NCBI RefSeq assembly: GCF_026262505.1
Contig: NC_067207.1
Location: 8,710,082-8,774,081, forward strand
Length of the DNA: 64,000 bases
Source: Trichomonas vaginalis G3
Taxonomy: Eukaryota > Parabasalia > Trichomonadida > Trichomonadidae
Direction of reading: 5' to 3'
The position numbers and the translations under genes are program-made. Below, in pieces: positions 1 to 8,281 of the stretch. Within the stretch, counting starts at the first letter, position 1. Each line of letters opens with the position of its first letter. Under the pieces are notes generated by a model. The model saw only the letters and a program-made list of their open reading frames with translations, was not told where the DNA came from and did not search any database.

Positions 1-154
1 CTGAAGGACTTTGAAGCCAGCGAATTGGATAGTCAAATCTGTAAGATCCGGATGAAATTTCTTCATCTGATATAGTCCTACCAGCGTTTGTAAAGATATA
101 GTCTAACGGTTTTGTATCTGCTACTTTTGTTCTTTGTTTTTCAACCTGAAGCAT
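1..154 (-). CDS. Capsid-like Polinton protein, cut by window edge
   Basis: Reading leftward from an ATG at 154, the first 51 residues resemble the start of the product of 6652-7500: both open with a short charged segment, a KPLD-x-x-F-T-N motif, then RFDYP-x-RWL. The two are therefore paralogues within one element, or belong to two elements joined left of the window. The family resembles a protein of element B (35198-36079) that also has a YEYP-x-x-W opening. I infer a minor capsid or penton-type structural role from that context only. The rest lies outside the window. Confidence 0.55.
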   Translation of the reverse strand, partial: MLQVEKQRTKVADTKPLDYIFTNAGRTISDEEISSGSYRFDYPIRWLQSPS

Positions 155-210
155 TTTATATATGTAAAAATATACTGTTTTAAAAACGTTTTAAAATGGT
201 ATGCCATTTT

Positions 211-2364
211 TTATTTCATGCAATGTTTAACTATTTCACCATCTTCTTTAACACCCCAGTACTTACGCTTGGAGAGGACATGAACTTCGGAAAATACCTT
301 GTCTAGCTTAAAACAGCCCATTTTCTCACCGACTAAACCCATTTCAATGAGTTTGTTGTATCCTTCCTCGTTCGTCATGAGTGCATCGATGTTCTCATAG
401 TATACCTTCACTTTGGATTTAACCTCTGAGAAAAATTTGTTGTAGTTGTCGAGGACTGCCTTTGCGAACTGAGGATAGGACCAATGTTCGACAATAGGTT
501 TTACTGTGGTTACTGAGCCACCTTGACCTTCGGTGAACTCGTATTTCAAAACAAAAGGGGAGAACCTTTCAACAAAGTTGTCGACCTTCTCATAGTGTTT
601 ACTCTTCATCTTTTGAGGTTTCTTAATGGAATATCCCCATGTCGAATTCATAAGCAATTTGATTGTCATTGCAAGTTTGGGGTTTGAAGCTTTCCTAATA
701 TCATAGAGTTGTTGTATGACCTTTCCAACTGTATAGTTCCTTCCCGGGAACTCGCCATTTTCGTTTGGAATTCCAGTTGGAATATATTGGACGAACCTCA
801 TGTACGCAGCGTTAAGGTCGACATAGTATATCTTTTCGTTTGAGTCGAACTTGTCGCATCCAATCGGCCCGGTTCGTGGAAATTCAAGTGAGTCTCTTAT
901 CTTTTGAGAAACCTCGCCTGTTATCTCATAAACATCGTCGAAGCAACCTGTTTCATATAAAACCTTCTGACCTAGCTCAGATGCTCTCCAATACAATTTG
1001 ACGTCGATTGGATTTCTCAATGGAAGTTTGTTTATAGCATCTTGAAGTTCTTGCAACCTCATTGGAAGTTCTTCTGGTTCAGGTTGGTATCCGAACAATC
1101 CAACTCCTTTTGGAGCTGTGTACTTCTTTTGTGCTAGAACTTTGTCCGGAACAACTTTTGGTCTTACCAACAATGAAAAGTTTGTTTCGTCTTTTGGTAC
1201 AAAAGTTTCTGTCAGCTTGTCATCTGGAATTGGTTCCAACAAGCCTTTCTCGAAAAGAATGTTAACAGCTCTGACAATGTTGCATTTGCCTTTTCCGAAC
1301 AATGGGTTTGTAAGACTTTCGTTCAACATGAAGTGGTTGTGGACAAGTACAATCTTCAACCATGGCAATTTGAAGTCAACAACATAGTCATCGTGCGAAG
1401 AACCTTTAGCTGTAGGTATGTTGACTCGGATATTGACATTTGCCAACGGTGCAATTTTTGTCAATTGACTTCTGAGAATGTACCTTGTTTTCACACATGA
1501 CTCAAGATACTTCATTTTCTCATCTGTAACAAGACCAGAGTTCCTGAGACATGTAAGAATACAAGGTTCATTGACAATTTTTTCAATTGAATTGTAAATT
1601 CCATACCTTGTCAAGTCAATGTCAGACTTGTTTATGAACGGGAAATACCCAGCATGTTGTCTGACTGCTTGAGGGTTGGGTTGGTACCATTCGAACTTCA
1701 CGCTTGCAATTCCTTCAATTGCATTCAAAATATCTGAGTCGGAGTCAAACATTTGTTCTCTCTTTGTAGTCTTGAAAGCGTCAAGAAGCATTGCGGCTGT
1801 TGCGACATTGCCATGCGCATAGTATATATGACCATCTAAATCTGTTACGGTTAGTCTGAGATTGTATCCTTTCTTATTTCCGTCTTGAATTGCAGCAAGT
1901 ACTCCCATGAAGCCTTCTTTGTTCTTTCCTTCGTCAAAGTTTACTGTAAAGGTTCGACCAGATGTAATTTGACTTCTAACTTCACGATACTTCTCATATG
2001 CATATCTTGTTCTTTCCATGGGAGCATGTGCGTCTTCACCTTTTCCTTTTTTCCTCCTCAAAGGATGCAATTGTTCGTCATGTTTCCAGTAGAATCTGGC
2101 AAAGCCGTCGTGTCCTTCAACTTGAGGTTCATTAACATCGAAAGGCATATCCATAAGCCGTTCTTCTTCTAACCTCTCAAGTCTGTTTGGATAATTGGCG
2201 CGCGCTGTTTCTAAGTCCATCTCGTAGCGAAGACCAGCCAGTTTGTCATAGACTTTTATGGGTCTTCCCTTCCTATATTTAAACTTCTTTGAAACTCTCC
2301 AACCATATCTTTCTAACTCTGCTTTTATTCGAGCAGATTTTCTATCCATTCTATATGGGGGCAT
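211..2364 (-). CDS. Polinton family B DNA polymerase (divergent)
   Basis: Product of about 717 residues from the ATG at 2364, chosen because it follows the T-rich/TAAAA leader used by neighbouring genes. The C-terminal half shows a family B palm: a DLNAAYM segment like motif A, and a KLLMNSTWG segment like motif B (K-x-x-x-N-S-x-Y-G). Such polymerases replicate Polintons, normally by protein priming. It differs greatly from the element B polymerase (48243-51413), so the two are separate lineages. The N-terminal 400 residues are not recognised and may hold a terminal-protein-like or exonuclease region. It is the first of a run of minus-strand genes. Confidence 0.7.
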   Translation of the reverse strand: MPPYRMDRKSARIKAELERYGWRVSKKFKYRKGRPIKVYDKLAGLRYEMDLETARANYPNRLERLEEERLMDMPFDVNEPQVEGHDGFARFYWKHDEQLHPLRRKKGKGEDAHAPMERTRYAYEKYREVRSQITSGRTFTVNFDEGKNKEGFMGVLAAIQDGNKKGYNLRLTVTDLDGHIYYAHGNVATAAMLLDAFKTTKREQMFDSDSDILNAIEGIASVKFEWYQPNPQAVRQHAGYFPFINKSDIDLTRYGIYNSIEKIVNEPCILTCLRNSGLVTDEKMKYLESCVKTRYILRSQLTKIAPLANVNIRVNIPTAKGSSHDDYVVDFKLPWLKIVLVHNHFMLNESLTNPLFGKGKCNIVRAVNILFEKGLLEPIPDDKLTETFVPKDETNFSLLVRPKVVPDKVLAQKKYTAPKGVGLFGYQPEPEELPMRLQELQDAINKLPLRNPIDVKLYWRASELGQKVLYETGCFDDVYEITGEVSQKIRDSLEFPRTGPIGCDKFDSNEKIYYVDLNAAYMRFVQYIPTGIPNENGEFPGRNYTVGKVIQQLYDIRKASNPKLAMTIKLLMNSTWGYSIKKPQKMKSKHYEKVDNFVERFSPFVLKYEFTEGQGGSVTTVKPIVEHWSYPQFAKAVLDNYNKFFSEVKSKVKVYYENIDALMTNEEGYNKLIEMGLVGEKMGCFKLDKVFSEVHVLSKRKYWGVKEDGEIVKHCMK

Positions 2365-2392
2365 TTTTATAAAAATAAAAAAATATACTGTT

Positions 2393-2977
2393 TTAAAATG
2401 GTATGCCATATAGCTTCTTGAATTTGTTAAGATATAGTCTAACGTTTTTTCCATCTGTATCTCTAGCGTTTACATAAGCATAGTCTTCCTTAGTAAAACA
2501 TACTTGTAATTTTCTATAGTTTACGCCGGTATAAAAGTAGAAAGAGTCCTGTTCTTCGCTGTAGTAGTAAAACTCAAACGTATGCTTACCATAGTCTGTA
2601 ATTTCAATTGCTTCATCTTCTAGTTCGTCGATGAAATCGAATACAATATCTCCAAATTTGCTTTTGTTCTTATTGTTTTCAGAACGAGTAACCCAACGCA
2701 AGTTCTCAAGTCTATTGTCGTTTCTTATATGGTTTATATGGTCTACAAAAGGTAAATTGTTAGGATTCGGTATAAAATGAGTTGCAATGACAACATGTTT
2801 AGGATAGTGTTTTCCACTCATCTTCATAATAGCATATCCTTTATTTCCCTCCCATCCGCTTAAAACTCTTTTTGTCTCTTTGTTTCTGACTTCAAATGAC
2901 TCACAACAGTGAATTTCATATTTCTCATCTAACAAACAAGTTTCCCAACGGTCTTCTCCAACAAACTCAGCGTACAT
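2393..2977 (-). CDS. HNH endonuclease-like protein of Polinton A
   Basis: 194 residues. The middle part has an HNH_3-type nuclease pattern: H-V-V-I-A-T-H-F-I-P-N-P then LPFVDHINHIRNDNRLENLRW, with the conserved D-H-x-x-x-x-x-x-N-x-x-x-N-L-R-W signature of phage and homing HNH nucleases. It probably cuts DNA; whether it serves homing, host take-over or element processing is unknown. The C-terminal 65 residues (starting KHTFEF, ending KKLYGIPF) resemble the whole 94-residue protein encoded in each inverted repeat of element B, so this is a nuclease fused to a module that also exists alone. Start chosen by the T-rich leader just upstream. Confidence 0.82.
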   Translation of the reverse strand: MYAEFVGEDRWETCLLDEKYEIHCCESFEVRNKETKRVLSGWEGNKGYAIMKMSGKHYPKHVVIATHFIPNPNNLPFVDHINHIRNDNRLENLRWVTRSENNKNKSKFGDIVFDFIDELEDEAIEITDYGKHTFEFYYYSEEQDSFYFYTGVNYRKLQVCFTKEDYAYVNARDTDGKNVRLYLNKFKKLYGIPF

Positions 2978-3025
2978 TTCAAATAAAATAAAAAAATATT
3001 TTTTTGAAAAAATGTTTTATTTTAA

Positions 3026-3190
3026 ATGGTATGCCATTTCATATTTCTCATCTAATTTCTCATGAACTTTCTTCATCTAATTTCTCATGAACTTCATCGT
3101 CAATGTTTTGTTAAGACTTCTTCATCTATGTTTTCCCAACAGTCTTCTCCAACAAACTCAGCGTACATTTCAAATAAAAATAAAAAAATG
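3026..3190 (-). pseudogene. Collapsed duplicate of the HNH gene
   Basis: The stretch repeats the very 3' end of the neighbouring HNH gene (a GGTATGCCATT block, also seen at about 195 and 2399) and then, after short unrelated repeats, its 5' end and leader (about 3133-3190 against 2936-3000). It reads as a second copy that has lost most of its interior. Short CATGAACTT-containing repeats fill the middle. Confidence 0.6.
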
Positions 3191-3199
3191 TTTTTCCTT

Positions 3200-3784
3200 T
3201 TACTTTACATAACCACCGGCTACCATAAGTCTTTGACGCCAACCCATACCAGCTAATGAAGGTTGACTTGGTTTAGTCTGGAGACTAAACTTTGGTTTTG
3301 GTTTATCTTCAGTTTTTGGTTTCTCTTCTTCTATCGGTTTTTCGTCACTTTTCGGTTCCTCTGACTTTACTTCACTTGCAGGAACAGTTGTGTCGTCAAC
3401 ATCTTCATAAATGTCATATGCCATTTGTTTTTGTTTTCCTTTCAACTTTTTGTGTTTGTTGTAAAGTTTAGAATATTTCGACTCTAAGTCAATGAGATGT
3501 TCTATAATGAACTGTTGGTCAGTGAAGTAAACTTTTCCATCTGTTGTCTCGAAAATTCCTTCAGACTTCAATATTTTATTTGTGAGAGTCTGTTTCTTTT
3601 TTGAGATACTTGCCGTTCCATTTTTATGAAAAGTGACTTTGTAGTTAGAGTTTGTATTTCCAGACCTGGCACTTTCTATTATTGAATTTTTCTCTTCATC
3701 TGTAAGTTCTTTGACAGGTTTTGACAATGGTTCTGAACTTTTTGTTTGTGGTGTCAAATCTACCGTTTCAACTTCTTCGGTCAT
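3200..3784 (-). CDS. Acidic/lysine-rich Polinton A protein, unknown
   Basis: 194 residues. The N-terminal half has a helix rich in charged residues followed by a short beta-hairpin-like module (YKVTFHKNGTASISKKK) that resembles modules in two element B proteins (52653-53083 and 55203-55439). The middle carries a Lys-rich helical run, and the end is a K/P/E-rich low-complexity tail with a basic, aromatic C-terminus. No enzyme motif is seen. The leader (TTTTTTACTGAGATGAA) is shared almost base for base with the next gene upstream at 3959, so both are likely expressed alike. Structural or DNA-binding roles are possible. Confidence 0.6.
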   Translation of the reverse strand: MTEEVETVDLTPQTKSSEPLSKPVKELTDEEKNSIIESARSGNTNSNYKVTFHKNGTASISKKKQTLTNKILKSEGIFETTDGKVYFTDQQFIIEHLIDLESKYSKLYNKHKKLKGKQKQMAYDIYEDVDDTTVPASEVKSEEPKSDEKPIEEEKPKTEDKPKPKFSLQTKPSQPSLAGMGWRQRLMVAGGYVK

Positions 3785-3803
3785 TTCATCTCAGTAAAAA
3801 ATT

Positions 3804-3959
3804 TTAGTTTGGTTTGTTTTCAACTGGTTGTTGAGGTTTTTTAAGTCGGTCTAAAACTTCCTGAGGTATAGGGAGGACTTGACAAACACGTGGTTGTGTA
3901 ACTGCTGGAAGCCGACAAATCCATCTTGAGCCCATTTGTCTCAATGCTGTATTGTTCAT
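3804..3959 (-). CDS. Small 51-residue Polinton A protein
   Basis: Short open frame from an ATG at 3959 to a TAA at 3804, product starting MNNTALRQMGSRWICRLP and ending in a proline/lysine-rich tail. It is supported by its position filling the gap between two genes and by a leader (TTTTTTTACTGAGATGAA) nearly identical to that of the gene at 3784. No known family; two cysteines and a basic character are all that can be said. Confidence 0.5.
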   Translation of the reverse strand: MNNTALRQMGSRWICRLPAVTQPRVCQVLPIPQEVLDRLKKPQQPVENKPN

Positions 3960-3978
3960 TTCATCTCAGTAAAAAAAT

Positions 3979-4380
3979 TTACATTCCCCAAGTTTGAGGT
4001 GGTTGCGGTTGGTTGTTGTTTACCCACTGTTGTGCATGGTTATATCCTCTGTTAAAGAATCTTTCACCTTGGTCCATATAGTGCCCTGCTTGGTTATAGT
4101 AGTCATTTGCTTTGTTATAGTAGTTTCCTGCTTGTCTTCCTACATTGTCCATCCATCCTTGAACTTTTCCTCTTGTTTCAGGATTTGGAATAAGATTTGC
4201 TGCATCTCGTGCTACCTCCCAACCTTTCTGTACAGTTTGTATAATAGGTTGTGCTTTCTCTTTCAGTATACCTAATGTACTCAAAATCTTCCTTCCAATT
4301 CCAAATGCACCTCTGGCTAGTGTTCCCACTGCGGGTAAAAATCTAGATGCGACTCCTGCTAATGCGCCAAATAAACCCAT
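3979..4380 (-). CDS. Small virion-like protein with hydrophobic Gly/Ala N-terminus
   Basis: 133 residues. The first 40 form a Gly/Ala/Leu-rich amphipathic or membrane-active stretch (MGLFGALAGVASRFLPAVG), followed by a helix and an Asn/Tyr/Gln-rich C-terminus with N-Y-Y-N-K-A-N-D-Y repeats. Polintons and adenoviruses encode small virion proteins of this style (for example adenovirus pVI, membrane-lytic), and element B has a comparable protein at 34457-34972; the role here is inferred by analogy. It is divergently paired with the integrase gene across a 16-bp gap. Confidence 0.55.
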   Translation of the reverse strand: MGLFGALAGVASRFLPAVGTLARGAFGIGRKILSTLGILKEKAQPIIQTVQKGWEVARDAANLIPNPETRGKVQGWMDNVGRQAGNYYNKANDYYNQAGHYMDQGERFFNRGYNHAQQWVNNNQPQPPQTWGM

Positions 4381-4396
4381 TTCTTATGGGTTAAAA
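4381..4396. promoter_or_regulatory. 16-bp divergent promoter gap
   Basis: The start codons at 4380 (minus) and 4397 (plus) are only 16 bp apart; the gap reads TTCTTATGGGTTAAAA. Both directions therefore share one tiny control region with TT-rich left and AAAA right flanks, as at three other element gene pairs in this window. Confidence 0.45.
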
Positions 4397-5354
4397 ATGA
4401 CGAATTCAAACAAGGACCCGTATGTTTCTAAAGCAACAAAGAAAGCACTCATGGTAAAAATCTTTAGTTCAACACCAAATGCTTGGTTTATGGATATCTT
4501 GGAAAACATTCCGAGATATAGAGAAGATGGACCTCCATACTGGTTTATATTTGTCGGTCAAAACACAAGATACTGTGAAGCCATACCATTATGGTCCAAA
4601 AATATTTTAGATGTGAAAACTGCTTTGACAATATTCGTTGACAAATACCATCCAACAAAACTGACATCTGACTATGAAAGTTCTTTCAAATCAGACGATA
4701 TTAAAAACTATCTGCGTTCAAAAAATGTAAACCAATATTTCATTGTCGACCAAAACCATTCTGCTCTTGGTGTCATTGACAGTTGTATAAAAATCTTAAG
4801 AGACTTAAACCAACCACAAGGTGGTGAAGCAAATGAAATGTCATATGACGACAAATATAGACACTTCTCCATGGCAAAGATGAGACAAGTTTTAAATATT
4901 TACAATAACCGTAAACAAAAAGGTTTGGGAAACCACTCCCGAAGAAATGAAAAACAACCCTGACTTAGAGAAAGACTATATATTTAATAGTTTAGTCAAA
5001 AGAGACAAACAAGAAAGAATGCCAGGCTTCAAACTTAAGAAAGGTGACAAAGTAAAAATAGAAATACCTAAACGCGACCCATATGAAAATACTATTGACT
5101 ATGACAACAATGGGAACTCGACAGGTACTCACATTCGTGTTCGTAAAAATAGAAGAAAGTATACAAGAGAATATTATGAAGTTTTAGGCAAACATGGCAA
5201 AATGTACAGACTGCAAGCAGAAGATAAAACTACTATTGTCAGACCTCGTTTCAAACTTGTTAAGGTTCAAGGTGGTATACTTTCAAAGACAGTTCCTAAC
5301 AAATATAAGACAACTCCTGACGAATATGCTAAAGAAGTTGAAAATGACGACTAA
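4397..5354 (+). CDS. Polinton A integrase region (broken)
   Basis: Retroviral-type (rve, DDE) integrase core followed by a basic C-terminal region with a chromo/SH3-like segment (TREYYEVLGKHGKMYRLQ). The core is recognisable from W-F-M-D-I, the L-T-S-D-Y-E-S-S segment and the helix after I-V-D-Q-N-H-S. Polinton integrases cut and join the element ends at 5-6 bp staggered sites in the host. The region carries about one break in its reading frame. It is the plus-strand half of a divergent pair with 3979-4380 and runs up against the fibre region on the opposite strand. Confidence 0.8.
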
Positions 5355-6633
5355 GCATTTCTATACCATGCGTAAACTGTCATGTAAGGTGGCATGTAGT
5401 CTTTACTCTGTCCCGTTGTTTGCGTATACCCTGAAACGCGATGTGTATGGCTTCCTCCTACCTCAGTGTTACTCCAGTAACAATTTATAGCAAACTTAAC
5501 GTCCTCTTTAACATCATATCCTTTACCTTTTGTCATTCCTGACCAATCCCAAAATCTATGACTATGCAAACCTGCTTCAGATGTACTTAAATTTATGTAG
5601 TGACTGTGCGCAGGTAAATTTGCACCTGAAATCGTTTTACTTCCACCTGTTTCCTTTGAAGAGTTTGCACAATACAAAAACCTGTCGACTATTTGAGTCC
5701 AAGTTCCAAAACCAAGTACTACTTCTGGTCTGGTAGAGTTCATTGACGTATAAATAGAACCTATAGGATATACTGTTTGAAGTATTTCTGTCTTTAATGT
5801 TTGAAGCTCTGTTTTGTCAGCTTTCTTATCATATAAATCTTGAGCAGTGAATTTAACTTTTTTTTCATCCTCCATGACATAGACATTTCTACATCTAATG
5901 TCTTTATCCGATGTTAAACCTTCTGGAAAGTTAGGAGGTTTAAAATATAATCCACCCCCACCAGTTTCTTCAATCGTTCCTAAAATACTTTCTATACCAA
6001 CAGTTGAGAAGAAGGTATGTGTATGTCCAACGTCACTTTTCTTGTTTAAGGTTTCTTGTAAGTTTGTAATATTTGCAATGGTATGTGTATGGTTCTTGTC
6101 AGCTTGCCATCTAACTTTTCTTGTAAGTTTGTAATATTTGCAATGGTATGTGTATGGTTCTTATCCGCTTTAAGGTCTAAACATCCTGAAACCCACCCTG
6201 TATTGGCTTTACCTTCTAAAATCTTCGATGTCCGTTCATGGTACCATTCAACCATTTCTTTAATTTTTTCATCTTTTTCATCCACATATTCCTTATCTGC
6301 CTTCTTCACTAACCCACTAGCCAGATATGCTAACTCATCGTCAACATACTCTTTGTCAGCTTTGTTGTCAATATCTGCTTTCAAAAGAAGTTCATCTATA
6401 GGTTTCTCGTTTAAAGTTCTTTTTGTTGGATTTATACAAACAGTATGGTTCTTACTGTCTTGAAACAGAAACTCATCTGTCATTGGGTTTATCGTCAGTT
6501 TTAAGTTTCCTTCTTTCAATGACTCAGATATCTTAGAATAGTTTGAAAAGTTTGTTGTGTTCTTATTTAGAGCTTGCACAATGAGTTGTCGGTTGTGTTG
6601 TATTTCTCTCATAGACGCTGTTTCTTTCGACAT
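5351..6633 (-). CDS. Tail-fibre/receptor-binding region of Polinton A (broken)
   Basis: The minus strand encodes a fibre-type protein: a helical N-terminal part, short K-A-D-K-x-Y-V-D and H-T-H-T-I repeats typical of phage tail fibres, and a C-terminal collar domain with PIGSIYTSMN, LPAHSHY, GGSHTHRVS and MPPYMTVYAWYRNA, the pattern of phage collar/Gp10-Gp12 receptor-binding tips. The H-x-H motifs in such tips can bind metal in trimers. A matching fibre, with a collagen-like stalk, is in element B (39027-42103). The reading frame carries about one or two breaks. Role inferred: attachment of the virus-like particle to a cell surface. Confidence 0.78.
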
Positions 6634-6651
6634 TTTTATTCTAGATAAAAT
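6634..6651. promoter_or_regulatory. 18-bp near-palindromic divergent promoter
   Basis: Between start codons at 6633 (minus) and 6652 (plus) lies TTTTATTCTAGATAAAAT, almost a perfect palindrome centred on CTAG. Each gene thus sees the same TTTTAT...TAAAAT leader, suggesting a symmetric bidirectional promoter with a 5' leader of only a few bases. Confidence 0.5.
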
Positions 6652-7500
6652 ATGCTTTCAATAGAAAAAGAAAATTCAAGAGTTGCTACAACTAAACCAT
6701 TAGATGAACTTTTTACGAATGTCGGTCAAAAGTTTGAGACAGAGACCGTAAAGCATGAAGGCTATCGTTTTGACTACCCACTAAGATGGCTAAGAGACCC
6801 ATCCGTCACAAAAGCTATTGGCTTTCGTAGAATGAAGTTCATTTCAGAAGCCATACATGGTTTCCCATTTACGGTCGCTTTTGAAGTTCGATACTATAAC
6901 AAAGAAAAACGTACGTATGAGAAATTTGAACAGGGAAAACTTTTACAAGTGAATTTGCTTGTAAACTTAGAAACAACTCTTCAAGCTTTTCAAGAAAAAA
7001 TAAACGATATCTATCTCGAATATGCAAAACAGTACAACATTGACGAAGGAGAGTACCATCTCGATATTGTTTATGACAGGAAAAATGCAACTGTTAAAAT
7101 CAATAGAATAGAAGACCTTGGAGAAGACGTTTATATTTCTACAAAATATAACAACTTGGCATGGTATAGATTTTTGAGGATGTTAAATCAGCCTGCAGAA
7201 TATCCAGTACACCCGAACTTTTATGAAGTCGAAAACCCTAATGGAACATATGAAAATGTTTTCGACTCAGATGCTATTATAGTTCATGCTTCATTTTCTG
7301 GTGCACAAAACTCTTTTTTATGCTTGGCAAATGACTTTTACGAAAAACCTACAAAGCTATACGAACCACCAAGTGGAAGTATTTCAGACTTTCAAGTATG
7401 GTTTACTACAGATGGAAGAAAGAGAATAATTCCATTATACCATGCGTTTTACTTAGAACTTAGTCTCATATACAACTACTATCGAACGGTAAAAATATAA
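6652..7500 (+). CDS. Capsid-like Polinton A protein
   Basis: 282 residues, frame whole. The start (MLSIEKENSR) and a RFDYPLRWL motif near residue 40 are shared with the partial gene at 1-154. The body is beta-rich with alternating hydrophobic residues, consistent with a jelly-roll, and loosely follows the plan of the element B protein at 35198-36079 (YEYPRHW, then KAIEIRQ against KAIGFRR). I infer a minor capsid (penton-type) or spike-base protein; no diagnostic motif proves it. It is divergently paired with the fibre gene, which would fit co-expression of vertex proteins. Confidence 0.5.
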   Translation: MLSIEKENSRVATTKPLDELFTNVGQKFETETVKHEGYRFDYPLRWLRDPSVTKAIGFRRMKFISEAIHGFPFTVAFEVRYYNKEKRTYEKFEQGKLLQVNLLVNLETTLQAFQEKINDIYLEYAKQYNIDEGEYHLDIVYDRKNATVKINRIEDLGEDVYISTKYNNLAWYRFLRMLNQPAEYPVHPNFYEVENPNGTYENVFDSDAIIVHASFSGAQNSFLCLANDFYEKPTKLYEPPSGSISDFQVWFTTDGRKRIIPLYHAFYLELSLIYNYYRTVKI

Positions 7501-7502
7501 TT

Positions 7503-7745
7503 TTAATACGGTTGAGGTGTTGGATTTGGTTGCCAACTAGACTGTGGTGCAGGTTCAGGCTGTTGTATAACAGGAGCTTGTTCTTCTGGTTCAGGGTCTT
7601 TAGGTATAATACCAACGAACTGACCTACTCTTTTACCAATATTTTTGACTCCGTTCCAAATTCCTCTTCCGACAGATTTTATTCCATTCCATATACCTCT
7701 TCCAACATTTCGAAAGAAGTTTCCTATTCTTCCAAAGAAACCCAT
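7503..7745 (-). CDS. 80-residue amphipathic, repeat-containing protein
   Basis: The first 47 residues are built of repeated F/V-G-R-G-I-W-N-G-(I/V)-K units (NVGRGIWNGIKSVGRGIWNG), giving a cationic amphipathic helix, followed by a P/E/Q-rich tail with PEPEEQ and QPNPTPQ. This looks like a membrane-active virion peptide such as the adenovirus pVI helix, an inference from composition and context. It is convergent with 6652-7500, 2 bp apart. Confidence 0.55.
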   Translation of the reverse strand: MGFFGRIGNFFRNVGRGIWNGIKSVGRGIWNGVKNIGKRVGQFVGIIPKDPEPEEQAPVIQQPEPAPQSSWQPNPTPQPY

Positions 7746-7763
7746 TTTACTATATGTAAAAAT

Positions 7764-8126
7764 CTAATGTCCGCCTAGTCTCTTACGTTTCCTTCTGAGT
7801 TCCATTGCATTCTTTAACTGGAGCTCATACATTCTATTTCTCCTCTGGTAGAAAACATACTCTGGGTCAACTCCTGTGTTCGCGTCATCTGCATAGAGTT
7901 GTTTATATCCCACTTCAGGGTTTGTATAAAACTCTTTCCATCTCATATTTGCATACCATGGTGGCAAACCTAACGCAGCGTCATTTGACATGGCAGTTTG
8001 CATTTGTACATCTGTTGGCACTTGACCATAGTTTGCCATTGCAGTTTGTATTCTAACTTCATTTGGAATATTCTCTGGGTTTGGTTGTCCAGGTTGCTGT
8101 GCATTCGCTAAGTTCTGTGCGTCCAT
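7764..8126 (-). CDS. Unknown 120-residue Polinton A protein
   Basis: Hydrophilic protein with two near-identical segments (NEVRIQTAMANYGQVP and TDVQMQTAMSNDA), an aromatic middle (PPWYANMRWKEFYTNPEVGYKQLY) and a very basic C-terminus (ELRRKRKRLGGH). It is preceded by a TTTTTATCTAATATTAA leader like those of other element genes. The GG-H end after a basic run recalls packaged core proteins, but no family is recognised. Confidence 0.5.
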   Translation of the reverse strand: MDAQNLANAQQPGQPNPENIPNEVRIQTAMANYGQVPTDVQMQTAMSNDAALGLPPWYANMRWKEFYTNPEVGYKQLYADDANTGVDPEYVFYQRRNRMYELQLKNAMELRRKRKRLGGH

Positions 8127-8149
8127 TTAATATTAGATAAAAATATCTC

Positions 8150-8281
8150 TTACGAGTACATATGCTGAACATTTGCTGGTATTGGTTCATCTTCATATTC
8201 TCTATATCTTTCTGCCACGTCAAATAAGTAAATGACACAATGGAAAAAACCTAAAACAAGTAGTCCTATTTCAAACCACAT
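8150..8281 (-). CDS. 43-residue single-span membrane protein
   Basis: Small frame from ATG at 8281 to TAA at 8150. Product starts MWFEIGLLVLGFFHCVIYLF, a clear transmembrane segment, then a charged cytosolic-like tail (VAERYREYEDEPIPANVQ). Its start codon overlaps the end of the methyltransferase gene by 16 bases, so the two are probably co-transcribed or translated from overlapping transcripts. Small membrane proteins are common in virus-like elements. No homologue recognised. Confidence 0.5.
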   Translation of the reverse strand: MWFEIGLLVLGFFHCVIYLFDVAERYREYEDEPIPANVQHMYS

